DNA of 64,000 nt from Chthoniobacteraceae bacterium (GTDB taxonomy: Bacteria > Verrucomicrobiota > Verrucomicrobiia > Chthoniobacterales > Chthoniobacteraceae): contig CANFTB010000001.1 of NCBI GenBank assembly GCA_947449735.1, positions 1 through 64,000 on the forward strand, written 5' to 3'. Under the pieces are notes generated by a model that was given only the letters and a program-made list of their open reading frames with translations, was not told where the DNA came from and made no database searches. Positions 7,045 to 16,090 of this stretch are shown here, piece by piece (the first letter of the stretch is position 1; the number at the start of each line of letters is the position of its first letter). Position numbers and translations under genes: made by a program.

Positions 7045-9237
7045 CTACCGCAGGAAGGCCTCGTGGAGCCCGCCGTCGACGGTGATGACCTGTCCCGTCG
7101 TCTTGCTCAGACGCTTTGAGACGAGGAGGAAGTACGCCTCCGCCTGGTCGGCGGGGGTGATCGGCGCCTTGGTCAGGGTACGGTCGGCGTAGAACTGGGC
7201 GAGCTTGCTCACCAGCGAGTCCGTGGCCTCGTCGTCCGTGTAGGGGATGTTGTACTTGGCCAGCGAACCGATGACGCGGTCGCGGGGGAACATGGCGCTT
7301 CCCTGGACGACGGTTGCGGGTGCGACACCGTTGACGCGCACGAGCGGCGCCAGTTCGATGGCGAGTTCGCGCACGAGATGGTTGGCGGCGGCCTTGGAGG
7401 TGTCGTAGGCGACGCTTCCCTTCTTGGCGACGGCGGCGTTGGCGCTGGTGGTGAGCACCAGGTTGCCGCGCATGCCCTGTTCCTTCCAGGTCTTGAAGGC
7501 CTCGTCTCCCACGAGGTAGCTGCCTGTGACGTTGATGCGGAAGGTGAGGTCCCAGCGGTCGTCGGGAATGTGCCCGGTCGTGTCGCTCGGCACGAAGATG
7601 CCCGCGGTGACGCAGATCGAGTCAAACCCGCCGTAGGCGATGGCCACCTTGTCGAGCATCGCGCGGATGCTGGCGCGGTTGGTGATGTCGGCCGCCAGAC
7701 CGAGGGCCGGTCCGCAACCGCTGATCCCCGAACCGGCGACGCCGATTCCAAGGCCGTACTTGGAGGTGATCTCGGCGGCGGTGGCCGCGGCGGTTTCCTC
7801 CTTCAAGTCGACGCAGACGATGTGCGCGCCTTCCTTGACGATGCGGTGGGCGGTTTCCTTGCCGATGCCGCTGCCGGCGCCGATGACGACGACCACCTGG
7901 CGGGCGAGTTCCTTCTCGGCGGGCATGCGCTGGAGCTTTGCCTCCTCGAGGAGCCAGTATTCGATGTCGAATGCCTCCTGCTGGGGCAGGGCGATGTACT
8001 CGTCGATCGCTTCGGCGCCGCGCATGACTTCGACGGCGCAGTTGTAGAACTCGGCGGTAACGCGGGACTCGCTCTTGTCCTTGCCCCAGGCAATCATGCC
8101 GAGGCCCGGGATGAGGACGACGGTCGGGTTGGCGTCGCGGATGGCGGGCGAGTTCGGGTGCTTGCAGCGGTTGTAGTAAGCGGCGTAGTCCTCGCGGTAT
8201 TTGACAAGGCCGTCTGCGAGGAGCTTTTTAAGCTGGTCGACGTCGCCGGAGGCCGGGTTCCAGTCGACGTAGAGGGGCTTGATCTTGGTGCGCAGGAAAT
8301 GGTCCGGGCAGCTGGTGCCGAGTTCGGCGAGGCGCGGGGCGTCCTTGGAGTTGACGAAGCGCAGGATGGCTTCGTCTTCCTGGATGGTTCCGATGAAGCG
8401 CTTGTGCTGGCTGACCTGGCCTCGGAGCCAAGGAAGGACCGCTGCGAAGACGGCGTGGCGCTGTTCTTCGGGAAGGGTCTGGTAGCGGGCGCCGCCGAAG
8501 GCCGCCGCGTGGCCGCCCTTGGCCTGATACTTGGATTCGATGTAATGCGCCGCCTTTTCAATGAACTCCAGCGTGCGCGTGTAGCACACTTTTTCGTCGT
8601 CGTCCCAGGAGATGAACCCGTGCTGGCCCATCATGATCGCCTTGAGCTCGGGGTGCGCCTGCGAGATGGTTTGCATGGCGAGGCCGAGTTCGAATCCGGG
8701 GCGCATCCAGGGCACGTAGGCCATGGTGCCGCCGAAGATTTCCTTGGTCAGTTCCTCGCAACGCTTGGAGGCGGCGATGGAAATGATGGCGTTCGGGTGC
8801 ATATGGTCCACGTGTTTTCCGGGAAGGAAGCTGTGGAGGGGGGTGTCGATGGACGAGGCGCGCGGGTTGAGGTTGAAGGTGGTGTGCGTATACATGCCCA
8901 CCATTTCGTCCTCGGCCTTGGATTTGAGGCCCTTGTCCTTGCGGGCGGCGTAGCTCGACTGAAGGGCGACGAGTTTGTCCTGGTACAGGGAGGAGAAGTT
9001 TTCGCGCAGGCTGGTGCGGAGGTCGCCGCCGGATCCTTTTACCCAGAGAACCTCGGTGGGCTGTCCTGTGAGCGGGTCGGTCTCGGCGAGCTTCGAGGAG
9101 GTGTTGCCTCCGCCGGTGTTGGTGATGCGCTGGTCGCTGCCCAACAGGTTGGAACGGTAGATGAGGCGACCGACGGGGTCCAGGGAAGCGGCTTTGGCGT
9201 CGTCCCAGAGGAAGTTCACATGCTCGAAGTGGCTCAT
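7045..9237 (-). CDS. rhaD: Bifunctional rhamnulose-1-phosphate aldolase / lactaldehyde dehydrogenase
   Basis: A 730-residue two-domain enzyme that finishes rhamnose catabolism. Residues about 20-400 are a class II aldolase domain (zinc-site KHVDHMHP near residue 141) that cleaves L-rhamnulose 1-phosphate to DHAP and L-lactaldehyde. Residues about 440-730 are a short-chain dehydrogenase with IGAGSGIGK near 451, TSANAA near 596 and YDTSK near 609, which would oxidise the lactaldehyde, as in the RhaEW-type fusions of Bacillus and rhizobia. The ATG giving MSHFEHVNFLWDD was chosen because that is the family's usual N-terminus; the frame stays open 34 codons further. It is the last gene of the locus and is followed by a terminator. 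Confidence 0.9.
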   Translation of the reverse strand: MSHFEHVNFLWDDAKAASLDPVGRLIYRSNLLGSDQRITNTGGGNTSSKLAETDPLTGQPTEVLWVKGSGGDLRTSLRENFSSLYQDKLVALQSSYAARKDKGLKSKAEDEMVGMYTHTTFNLNPRASSIDTPLHSFLPGKHVDHMHPNAIISIAASKRCEELTKEIFGGTMAYVPWMRPGFELGLAMQTISQAHPELKAIMMGQHGFISWDDDEKVCYTRTLEFIEKAAHYIESKYQAKGGHAAAFGGARYQTLPEEQRHAVFAAVLPWLRGQVSQHKRFIGTIQEDEAILRFVNSKDAPRLAELGTSCPDHFLRTKIKPLYVDWNPASGDVDQLKKLLADGLVKYREDYAAYYNRCKHPNSPAIRDANPTVVLIPGLGMIAWGKDKSESRVTAEFYNCAVEVMRGAEAIDEYIALPQQEAFDIEYWLLEEAKLQRMPAEKELARQVVVVIGAGSGIGKETAHRIVKEGAHIVCVDLKEETAAATAAEITSKYGLGIGVAGSGISGCGPALGLAADITNRASIRAMLDKVAIAYGGFDSICVTAGIFVPSDTTGHIPDDRWDLTFRINVTGSYLVGDEAFKTWKEQGMRGNLVLTTSANAAVAKKGSVAYDTSKAAANHLVRELAIELAPLVRVNGVAPATVVQGSAMFPRDRVIGSLAKYNIPYTDDEATDSLVSKLAQFYADRTLTKAPITPADQAEAYFLLVSKRLSKTTGQVITVDGGLHEAFLR

Positions 9238-9317
9238 TTTTGGTATCTGTAGTGGTTGGGGATTAAGGGATTTAGAATTGGATTTTCCAGAGGGGTGGAG
9301 TGGCGGCAGTCCAAGGC

Positions 9318-10868
9318 TCACGCCGCAGGATCCGACCATCGTGCCGCAGCAGACTCCCAGTCGGCAAGACTCTCTGCATTTGGATGGAATTCTCGCATCT
9401 CACTCTGGAAGGAATCCCGGATGACGGCGCGGATTTCCGCCATGGAACCGAGTTCGCCGGCGGCGCGCGCCTGAAAGAGCACGTTCCCGAGGGCCGTGGC
9501 CTCCACCGGGCCGGCGATGACGGGGCGCTGGCAGGCGTCGGCCGTGAACTGGTTCAGGAGGGCGTTCCGGCTCCCTCCGCCGACGATATGGACGACTTCG
9601 ATGCGGTTGCCTGTGATGGTTTCCAGCGACTGGAGCACCTGCCGGTAGCGCAGAGCGAGGCTCTCGAGGACGCAACGGACGAGTTCGCCCTCGGTTTCGG
9701 GGACCGGCTGGCCCGTGCGTTTGCAGAAGTCCTGGATGGACCGGATCATGTCGGTCGAGCGCAGAAATTCCGGCGAGTCGGGGTGGATGAACGACCTGAG
9801 CGGGGCCGCGTGGGAGGCGAGTTGGACCAGGGCGCCGTAGTCGGTGGTGCCGTTTTTGGCAGCGAATCCGGCGCGCAACTGCTGGAGCAGCCACATGCCG
9901 ACGATGTTTTTGAGGAGGCGGTAGGTGCCGTCGACCCCGCCTTCGTTTGTGAAGTTGAGCGCGAGGGCTTCCGGCGAGAGCAGGGCTTCGGAGATTTCCA
10001 CGCCCATCAGGGACCAGGTTCCCGAGCTGATGTAGGCCCAGCGGCCGTTTCCGAGCGCGCCCGCCGGGACTCCGGCGACGGCGGAGCCTGTGTCGTGGGT
10101 CGCGGGCGCCACGACGCGGACGTCCGCAAGCCCTGTGCCGGCGGCGACGTCGCTCAGAAGCGGGCCGAGGTCCGTCCCGGGCATTACGATTTCCGGGAGA
10201 AAATGGGTGGGAATCTCCAGCCTCTCAAGCAAGCCCCGGGACCACTGGCGGGTTTTCGGGTGGAGAAACTGGGTGGTGGTGGCGTTGGAAAACTCGGCGG
10301 CGGTCGCGCCACTGAGCGCCCAGTGGATCCAGTCCGGGATCATCAACAGGCGGTGCGCTTTTTCCAGAAGCGCGGGGTTTTGGCGCTTGGCCGCAAGGAG
10401 CTGGCAAAGCGTGTTGATCTCCATGAACTGCAATCCGGACTGCGCGAAAATCTCCGCGCGGGGGATGCTGTTGCAGAGCTCCTCGACGCTGCCCTGGGTG
10501 CGGATGTCGCGGTAACAGAAGGGGAGCCCCATCCATTCGCCGTGCTTGTCTTGCAGGACGTAGTCGACGCCCCAGGTGTCCACGCCCACCGAGCGGACAT
10601 TTGCGGAATCCCTGCCGGCCCGCGCGAGGCCTGCGCGGATTTCCTTCCAAAGATGCAGCAGGTCCCAGCGCTGCGTTCCGCCGATGGGCACGGGACCGTT
10701 GCCGAAGCGGTGGGTTTCCTCAAGCCGGATATGGCGTCCGTCCCAGAGTCCCGCCATGACGCGGCCGCTTTCCGCACCGATGTCGACGCCCAGATAGGTT
10801 TGAACCGCTGAACTGGGGTTCACGCTGAGCCGCGGAGACGCGGAGGGGGATGAAAGGTTTTGATTCAT
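9318..10868 (-). CDS. rhaB: L-rhamnulokinase (FGGY family)
   Basis: A FGGY carbohydrate kinase that phosphorylates L-rhamnulose with ATP. The N-terminal phosphate-binding loop reads YLGVDIGAESGRVMAG, and the C-terminal half has ATHDTGSAVAG and IVGGGSRNALLN, both typical of RhaB. It lies between rhamnosidase and aldolase genes on the same strand. The start is unusual: the ATG at 10868 and its AGGAA ribosome-binding site lie in the AT-rich centre of palindromic repeat copy 3, so about 15 N-terminal residues are repeat-encoded. A GTG at 10823 would give a more ordinary N-terminus but has no ribosome-binding site. Length from the ATG is 516 residues, slightly long for the family. Confidence 0.92.
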   Translation of the reverse strand: MNQNLSSPSASPRLSVNPSSAVQTYLGVDIGAESGRVMAGLWDGRHIRLEETHRFGNGPVPIGGTQRWDLLHLWKEIRAGLARAGRDSANVRSVGVDTWGVDYVLQDKHGEWMGLPFCYRDIRTQGSVEELCNSIPRAEIFAQSGLQFMEINTLCQLLAAKRQNPALLEKAHRLLMIPDWIHWALSGATAAEFSNATTTQFLHPKTRQWSRGLLERLEIPTHFLPEIVMPGTDLGPLLSDVAAGTGLADVRVVAPATHDTGSAVAGVPAGALGNGRWAYISSGTWSLMGVEISEALLSPEALALNFTNEGGVDGTYRLLKNIVGMWLLQQLRAGFAAKNGTTDYGALVQLASHAAPLRSFIHPDSPEFLRSTDMIRSIQDFCKRTGQPVPETEGELVRCVLESLALRYRQVLQSLETITGNRIEVVHIVGGGSRNALLNQFTADACQRPVIAGPVEATALGNVLFQARAAGELGSMAEIRAVIRDSFQSEMREFHPNAESLADWESAAARWSDPAA

Positions 10869-10917
10869 TTGTTCCTAGAAATTTTCTCCGCGTTCTCTGT
10901 GGCTCCGCGTGAGATCA
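10819..10917. repeat. Dispersed palindromic element, copy 3 of 4 (overlaps the rhaB start)
   Basis: Starts TTCACGCTGAGCCGCGGAG and ends GGCTCCGCGTGAGATCAC, with the AT-rich centre GATTCATTTGTTCCTAG. It fills the gap between the rhamnosidase and rhaB genes and extends into the rhaB reading frame, providing ATG (complement of CAT at 10866-10868) and an upstream AGGAA. Confidence 0.8.
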
Positions 10918-10946
10918 CTCTTTTTTGACGCTGAGGAAAGTCCGGG

Positions 10947-13799
10947 TTACTCCGCAAAGTGAGACTCAAACTTGTAGGCACCCGGCTCGAGGCTGTAGAC
11001 GCTCGCGTCGTCGTCGAAGCGGAGGAATTTGACGCCTCCGACCTCCTCGGCTTTTTTGCCGTTCACGCTGACCTGCTCGAGGGAGCGCACGGGCAGGATG
11101 AGCGTGGCGGTCGTGTTGGGGGGCACGTCGGCGCTGTATTCGTAGCGGCTCTTGTTGACGGACCAGGCGACCTTGATGGGGCCGGCGGGTGAGGCGTAGG
11201 AGGCCTTCAACCAGCTGATGGGTTCGGCCGAACCGTTGGAATGCTCGGCCGGGCGCACCGGTTTGAGGAGGATTTTTTGATAACCCGCGCCGTCGGTGTC
11301 GATGCCTGCGAGGGACTGGAACATCCACTGGGCGACCGCTCCGAAGGAGTAGTGGCTGAAGGAATTCATGGAGGCGTTATCCTGCCCGCCGAAACCCTTT
11401 TCCTTCGTGTAGCTGTCCCAGCGCTCCCAGATGGAGGTGGCTCCGTTGACCACGGGGTAGCACCAGGAGGGGAATTCCCGGCTTTGAAAAAGGCGGAGGG
11501 CAAGCGGCTGTTTGCCGGCTTCGGTGAGCACGGGGAGCAGGCCCTTGGTGCCGAGAAAGCCGGTGCTCATGCGGTTGCCGTTTGCTTCGATCAGCTTTGA
11601 GAGCTGGTTTGCGACGATCTTTCTACCGGGTTGAGGCACCAGCCCGAACTGGAGCGCGAGGACGCAGGCCGTCTGGGACGGGGATTTGAGCGAACCATCC
11701 GCAGCGAGGTACTTGTCCGAAAAAGCGCGGGACACGTTGTCGAAGATTTCCCGGTAGCGCGCGGCCTCGCTTTTGCGGTGGGTGGCGTCGGCCATTTCGG
11801 CCATGAGCGCGGCGGAGTGGGCGAAGTACGCGGCGTCGATGAGTTCGAGGGGCGTGGGGTCCCGGAAATTGAGCCAGTCGCCCCAGGCGTTACCAATGGA
11901 GGTGCCGCCGAAGCCGGGGCTGGCCGCCTGGCGGAATTCGATGAACCGGGCCATGGAAGCCCAGTGGCGATCGATGATGCGGGTGTCGCCGTAAACTTTC
12001 CAGATCGTGTGGGGGCAGATGATGCCCGCGTCCATCCATGCGGTGCCGAAGCTCTTGCCGGGCTCCCCGTGGCCCATGGGGTAGGGTGCGTAGTCCGGGT
12101 AGGCGCCGACGGGGCGCTGGGCCTCCTCCAGGTCGTCGAGCCATTTGGTGAAGAACGCGGCCACGTCGGCGTTGTAGGTCGCGGACCGGATGTAGATCTG
12201 GGCGTCGCCGGTCCAGCCGAGGCGCTCGTCGCGCTGGGGGCAGTCGGTGGGGACTTCCAAGAAGTTGGCGCGCTGGGTGCGGAGGATGTTTTGGAAAAGC
12301 TGGTTGATGACCGTGTCGGAGCATTCGAAGGTGCTGGCCGCAGGCGTATTGGACTGCAGCGCCAGGCCCTTCAAGGTGTCCAGCGAAGGTTTCGTGTTGA
12401 GGCCGGTGACCTCGCAGTACTGGAAGCCGTGGTAGGTGGAACGGGGAGTCCATTCCTCGAAGTCTCCCGAACCCTTGAGCGTGTAAGAGTCGGTGGCACG
12501 GGCTTTGCGCAGGTTTTCAGTCATCAGACTGCCGTCGGAGTGCAGCATTTCCCCGAAGCGCAGCTGTATCCTCGAACCCTCCGCCCCCTTCACCCTGAGT
12601 CGGACGACGCCTGCGAAGTTTGTGCCGAAATCAAAGACGTAAACTCCCTGCTTGGGTTCCGTGATTTTCAGGGCATGGATCTCCTCGGTGACTTCCACCG
12701 GAGGCCCCGGGTACGCCTGGAGCTTGGCGGGTTTGCGGAACCCGAGGTTCACTTCGCGTTCGCCGGCGTTGTCAAAAAAGGGCGCGCGCAATTCGCCGTT
12801 CGCCTCTGCGGGAACCGCTTGTTCCCAGGCGCCTGCCGCAAAGCCCGAGACATCCCAGCCCGGCATTTCGCGACGGGCGTCGTAGCTTTCGCCCATGAGC
12901 ATGTCCCCCTCGCGGACGGGGCCGTCGGAGGTGACCTTCCAAGTCTTGTCAGTGCCGACGACCTTCCGGGTGCCGTCTTCAAACTCGATCTGGATCTGGG
13001 CTAAGAGCGCCGGCGTCTTTCCGTAGATCGAGCGGCCCGTCTTGTGCGGTCCATACCCAAGGAGCAGCCCGTAGCCGACGTAGCCGGAGTACCAGCCTTC
13101 CGTCAGGACGACGCCGTAGGTGTTGGGCCCCGGCTTCATCAGCGAAGTCACGTCCAGAGCCCTGTAGTAGGCACGTTGGTTGTAGTCTGACCAACCGGGC
13201 AGGAAGTGGGCGCCCGTGGCCGGCTTTCCGTTGAAGCGGACCTCCGCGTTTCCGAGCGCGCTCACGTACGCGGTGGCGCGGCGGACTGGCTTGGCGATTT
13301 CAAATTCCTTCCGGAAATAACGCGCCGGCGGGAGGTGGAGTTTCTGCCTGTCCTTGTGAATGGGGCTGGAGTCCTTGGCGGAAATCCAAGTGCCGATCCA
13401 TTGCTCGGGATCGTTGAGGGCGGCACGCCAGGTTGCCGGGGGGCTCCATTCGGATTCCTGGCCGTCCTTGTCCCAGGTTTTGACCTGCCAGAAAATCTGC
13501 TGTCCCGGCTTCAGGGGTTTCCCGGTGTAGGGGACCTGCGAGGTGGCGCCGCTTTCGGTCTTTCCGGAGTCCCACAGATCCGGCCGGTTGTACCAGAGCT
13601 TTTCAAGCGAGGTGGCGGCGCGGATGGCCCAGGCTTTTTGAAACTGGCGGGGCGCGTCGGCTTTGAGGTTCCAGCTCAGGCGCGGGTGGGCGTCTTCGAC
13701 TGCGAGTGGGGACTCGAGGTATTCGCAACGCAGGTTCTCCGGGGTGAGGCCGCCCGCGAGGGCGGTGCACGGCAGCAGGAGCAGGATGGGAAGGCGCAT
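10947..13799 (-). CDS. Secreted alpha-L-rhamnosidase (GH78)
   Basis: A 950-residue glycoside hydrolase with a short signal peptide (MRLPILLLLPCTALA). The order is that of GH78 rhamnosidases: an N-terminal Ig-like domain starting ENLRCEYLESPLAV and HPRLSW, beta-sandwich domains, and a catalytic (alpha/alpha)6 barrel with the conserved TDCPQRDERLGWTGDA and, later, SFGTAWMDAG. A C-terminal beta domain closes the protein. It should release L-rhamnose from glycans outside the cytoplasm and so supply the importer encoded immediately upstream. The start codon follows a C-rich tract. The location (periplasm, outer membrane or medium) cannot be decided from the sequence. Confidence 0.93.
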   Translation of the reverse strand: MRLPILLLLPCTALAGGLTPENLRCEYLESPLAVEDAHPRLSWNLKADAPRQFQKAWAIRAATSLEKLWYNRPDLWDSGKTESGATSQVPYTGKPLKPGQQIFWQVKTWDKDGQESEWSPPATWRAALNDPEQWIGTWISAKDSSPIHKDRQKLHLPPARYFRKEFEIAKPVRRATAYVSALGNAEVRFNGKPATGAHFLPGWSDYNQRAYYRALDVTSLMKPGPNTYGVVLTEGWYSGYVGYGLLLGYGPHKTGRSIYGKTPALLAQIQIEFEDGTRKVVGTDKTWKVTSDGPVREGDMLMGESYDARREMPGWDVSGFAAGAWEQAVPAEANGELRAPFFDNAGEREVNLGFRKPAKLQAYPGPPVEVTEEIHALKITEPKQGVYVFDFGTNFAGVVRLRVKGAEGSRIQLRFGEMLHSDGSLMTENLRKARATDSYTLKGSGDFEEWTPRSTYHGFQYCEVTGLNTKPSLDTLKGLALQSNTPAASTFECSDTVINQLFQNILRTQRANFLEVPTDCPQRDERLGWTGDAQIYIRSATYNADVAAFFTKWLDDLEEAQRPVGAYPDYAPYPMGHGEPGKSFGTAWMDAGIICPHTIWKVYGDTRIIDRHWASMARFIEFRQAASPGFGGTSIGNAWGDWLNFRDPTPLELIDAAYFAHSAALMAEMADATHRKSEAARYREIFDNVSRAFSDKYLAADGSLKSPSQTACVLALQFGLVPQPGRKIVANQLSKLIEANGNRMSTGFLGTKGLLPVLTEAGKQPLALRLFQSREFPSWCYPVVNGATSIWERWDSYTKEKGFGGQDNASMNSFSHYSFGAVAQWMFQSLAGIDTDGAGYQKILLKPVRPAEHSNGSAEPISWLKASYASPAGPIKVAWSVNKSRYEYSADVPPNTTATLILPVRSLEQVSVNGKKAEEVGGVKFLRFDDDASVYSLEPGAYKFESHFAE

Positions 13800-13928
13800 A
13801 GGGTGGGATGGGATGGAGTGGCGACTCCGCTGCGGGTTGGGGACTCCGCCGCGTTGCGGTGGTTTTGAGGCGGGAGGCCGGGCAGGGATCAGGACGCGGC
13901 GCCGTCCCTGCCGGCTGGAACCCCGGGC

Positions 13929-14954
13929 TTAGAAGTCGAACTGGTCGACGTTGTCTTTGTTAAAGATGAAGGGCTTGCCCAGGATGATCGAGGTGTCCTC
14001 GATGGTGAGTTCGCCGAGGCGCCCAGCTTGAAAGGTCTTGGCTCCCGGCTTGAGGGTTCCCTGTCCCACGGCGTTTGCCGTCTGGATGGTGAGATAGCCG
14101 AGGTCCGCGACCTTCCAGAGAATCACGCTCTGGGTGACGCCTTCCTTGAGATAGGCTTTGTTTTCCGAAGGAAGCCCGAGGCCGAGAAGTTTGACGACGC
14201 CCGCCTTGCCTGCCTGCTTGATGGCCTCGGCCGCTCCGGGGACCGCCGGCGAACAGATGGCCATGACGCACTTGAGGTTCGGGTTGGCGCTCAGGAGGTT
14301 TGTGGTCTCCTGCTGGGCCTTGTCCTTCTGGTCGTCGCAGGGCTTGGTGTCGACCAGTTTCATTTTCGGGTACTTTGCGGCGAGGCGCGCCTCGATGTGT
14401 TTGCGCCATTCGTTCATGTTCGCGGCGGTGAGCGTTGCGGTGATGATCGCGAACTCGCCCTCCTCGCCGCAGAGGCGCGCGGCCTCGTCCATCAGCGTTT
14501 CCCCGAGGCCCTGGGGGGTGGCCTGGTTGACGAAAAACGAGCGGGCGTCCGGCGTCGTGTCGCTGTCGAAGGTGACCACCTTGATGCCCTTTTCCTGCGC
14601 TTTCTTAAGAGCGCCGGAAATGCCTTCGCGGTTCTCGCACGCCACCGCCATGACGTCGACGCCCAGAGTGATCCAGTTCTCAACGATCTCGTTCTGCTTG
14701 GCTGGGTCGGTGTTGGTCGGGCCGTCGAAGAGGAGGTCGACGCCAAGTTCCTTGACCGCTTCCCTAGCACCCTTTTCACAAGCCACAAAGTAACTGTTGC
14801 CCTTGCTCTTTGGCATGAAGGCGATGGTCAGCTTTTTGGCTGCGCCGGGCGAACCGGATCCGGAGCCCGCGGCGGGTTCGGATTTGTTGCAGGAAACCAG
14901 GACGAGAAGGGAGGGGATTGCGAGAAGTGAGACGAGGAATCGGGAACGTTTCAT
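13929..14954 (-). CDS. rhaS: Rhamnose ABC transporter substrate-binding lipoprotein
   Basis: A 341-residue periplasmic-binding protein of the ribose/LacI-like type I fold. The N-terminus MKRSRFLVSLLAIPSLLVLV-SC is a lipoprotein signal with the lipidated cysteine at about residue 22, followed by a Ser/Gly linker. The mature part starts KKLTIAFMPKSKGNSYF, typical of rhamnose/autoinducer-2-type sugar binders. It is followed downstream by the rhamnosidase gene and preceded by the two permease genes, which supports rhamnose as substrate. The ATG follows a C-rich leader. Confidence 0.88.
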   Translation of the reverse strand: MKRSRFLVSLLAIPSLLVLVSCNKSEPAAGSGSGSPGAAKKLTIAFMPKSKGNSYFVACEKGAREAVKELGVDLLFDGPTNTDPAKQNEIVENWITLGVDVMAVACENREGISGALKKAQEKGIKVVTFDSDTTPDARSFFVNQATPQGLGETLMDEAARLCGEEGEFAIITATLTAANMNEWRKHIEARLAAKYPKMKLVDTKPCDDQKDKAQQETTNLLSANPNLKCVMAICSPAVPGAAEAIKQAGKAGVVKLLGLGLPSENKAYLKEGVTQSVILWKVADLGYLTIQTANAVGQGTLKPGAKTFQAGRLGELTIEDTSIILGKPFIFNKDNVDQFDF

Positions 14955-15043
14955 AGGGGAAAGTGGAGCAGGAGGTTGGAGGCTGGGGCGGGTGGATTCT
15001 GGACCGGTTGGATTAAAGGAGGGGACGGGTTTCTTTGGGAAGG

Positions 15044-16078
15044 TCAGTTTTTCTCAAGTTTCGGAGCGGACGGCGCACCGGCGGCGCGGCGCTGTCCCAG
15101 ATTGGAAAGAATCCGGCCGATGCCGGGGGCGGCGAGTGCAATCAGAAGGAGGGCGCCCGTGCACAGGGCGGCGAGTTCGCTGCCGATTCCCGCTTTCAGC
15201 ACCAAGGGGACGCGGCCGATGCCGTTGTTGAGGACGGCGATCGCGGCGATGCCCGCGAGGGTCCCGTAGACGGAACCGGTCCCGCCGAAGATGCTCGTGC
15301 CCCCGAGCACCACGGCGGTAATGGCGAGCAATTCGTAGCCAGTTCCGGCGTCTGCCCTCGCTTGGCGCAAGCGAGCGGTGAACAGGAGGGCGGCCACCGC
15401 GGCGACGAGGCCGGAAAGCAGGTAGGGCAGGGCGGTGCGCTTTTGGACGGAGATGCCCGCGTAACGGGTTCCTTCGGGTGAAAATCCAATGGAACGGAAG
15501 CTGCGCCCGAGAGTCGTTGCGTGCACCAAGACTCCGTAAAACAGGGCTCCGCCAATGAGGCACCAGGCCTGAAAAGGCACCCCAAGCCACCGGGCTTCGC
15601 CCAGGGAGAGAAAGGACGGATCGAAGTCCCTGTAGGTTTTTGTGCCCTGAGTGACGGCCTCGGCAAGGCCGCGGAACAGGGAATAGGTGCCGAGCGTGAC
15701 GATGAGCGGCGGCAGGCGGAGGGCCGTGATGAGCAAGGCGTTGAAGGCGCCGGCCGCCAGTCCGACCGCCAGCGTGACGGCCGCCGCGGGGAGCGTCGCC
15801 ATGTGCGCGTCGTGGGTCAGGACGCCGAACAGGACGGCGCAAAGACCCATGAGGGAGCCGATGGAAAGATCGATGCCGCCGGTCACAATCACGGGCATCA
15901 TGGCGAGGGCGAGCAGTCCGATCTCCGCGGAATGGCGGATGATGTTAGTGAGGTTGTCCGCCGTGCCGAAGTTTCGGGCGAAGCCCAGAAAGTAGGCGAT
16001 CTCGCACCCGAGGACGAGCAGGAGCAGAACCTCGTGCCGGAGGAGGATGTTTTTGAGGGAACGGTTCGCGTGAGCCAT
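15044..16078 (-). CDS. rhaQ: Rhamnose ABC transporter permease
   Basis: A 344-residue integral membrane protein of the BPD_transp_2 (ribose/xylose-type) permease family, with about nine hydrophobic segments. The family signature GGIDLSIGS is present near residue 67, and a second GGTSIFGGTGS-type loop lies toward the C-terminus. Two different permease genes in tandem are usual in rhamnose importers (RhaP and RhaQ of rhizobia); the RhaQ name follows gene order only. It starts 12 bases after the stop of the preceding permease gene. Confidence 0.8.
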   Translation of the reverse strand: MAHANRSLKNILLRHEVLLLLVLGCEIAYFLGFARNFGTADNLTNIIRHSAEIGLLALAMMPVIVTGGIDLSIGSLMGLCAVLFGVLTHDAHMATLPAAAVTLAVGLAAGAFNALLITALRLPPLIVTLGTYSLFRGLAEAVTQGTKTYRDFDPSFLSLGEARWLGVPFQAWCLIGGALFYGVLVHATTLGRSFRSIGFSPEGTRYAGISVQKRTALPYLLSGLVAAVAALLFTARLRQARADAGTGYELLAITAVVLGGTSIFGGTGSVYGTLAGIAAIAVLNNGIGRVPLVLKAGIGSELAALCTGALLLIALAAPGIGRILSNLGQRRAAGAPSAPKLEKN

Positions 16079-16090
16079 GGTCGGTGGGGA

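Noticed and set aside
7378..9252. A 624-codon open frame on the plus strand opposite rhaD
   Set aside because: It is a GC-bias shadow of a well-supported minus-strand gene; the translation is rich in Gly, Val, Asp and Arg with no domain.
9300..10811. A 503-codon plus-strand open frame opposite rhaB
   Set aside because: Same reason: antisense frame of a conserved kinase, no domain or ribosome-binding site.
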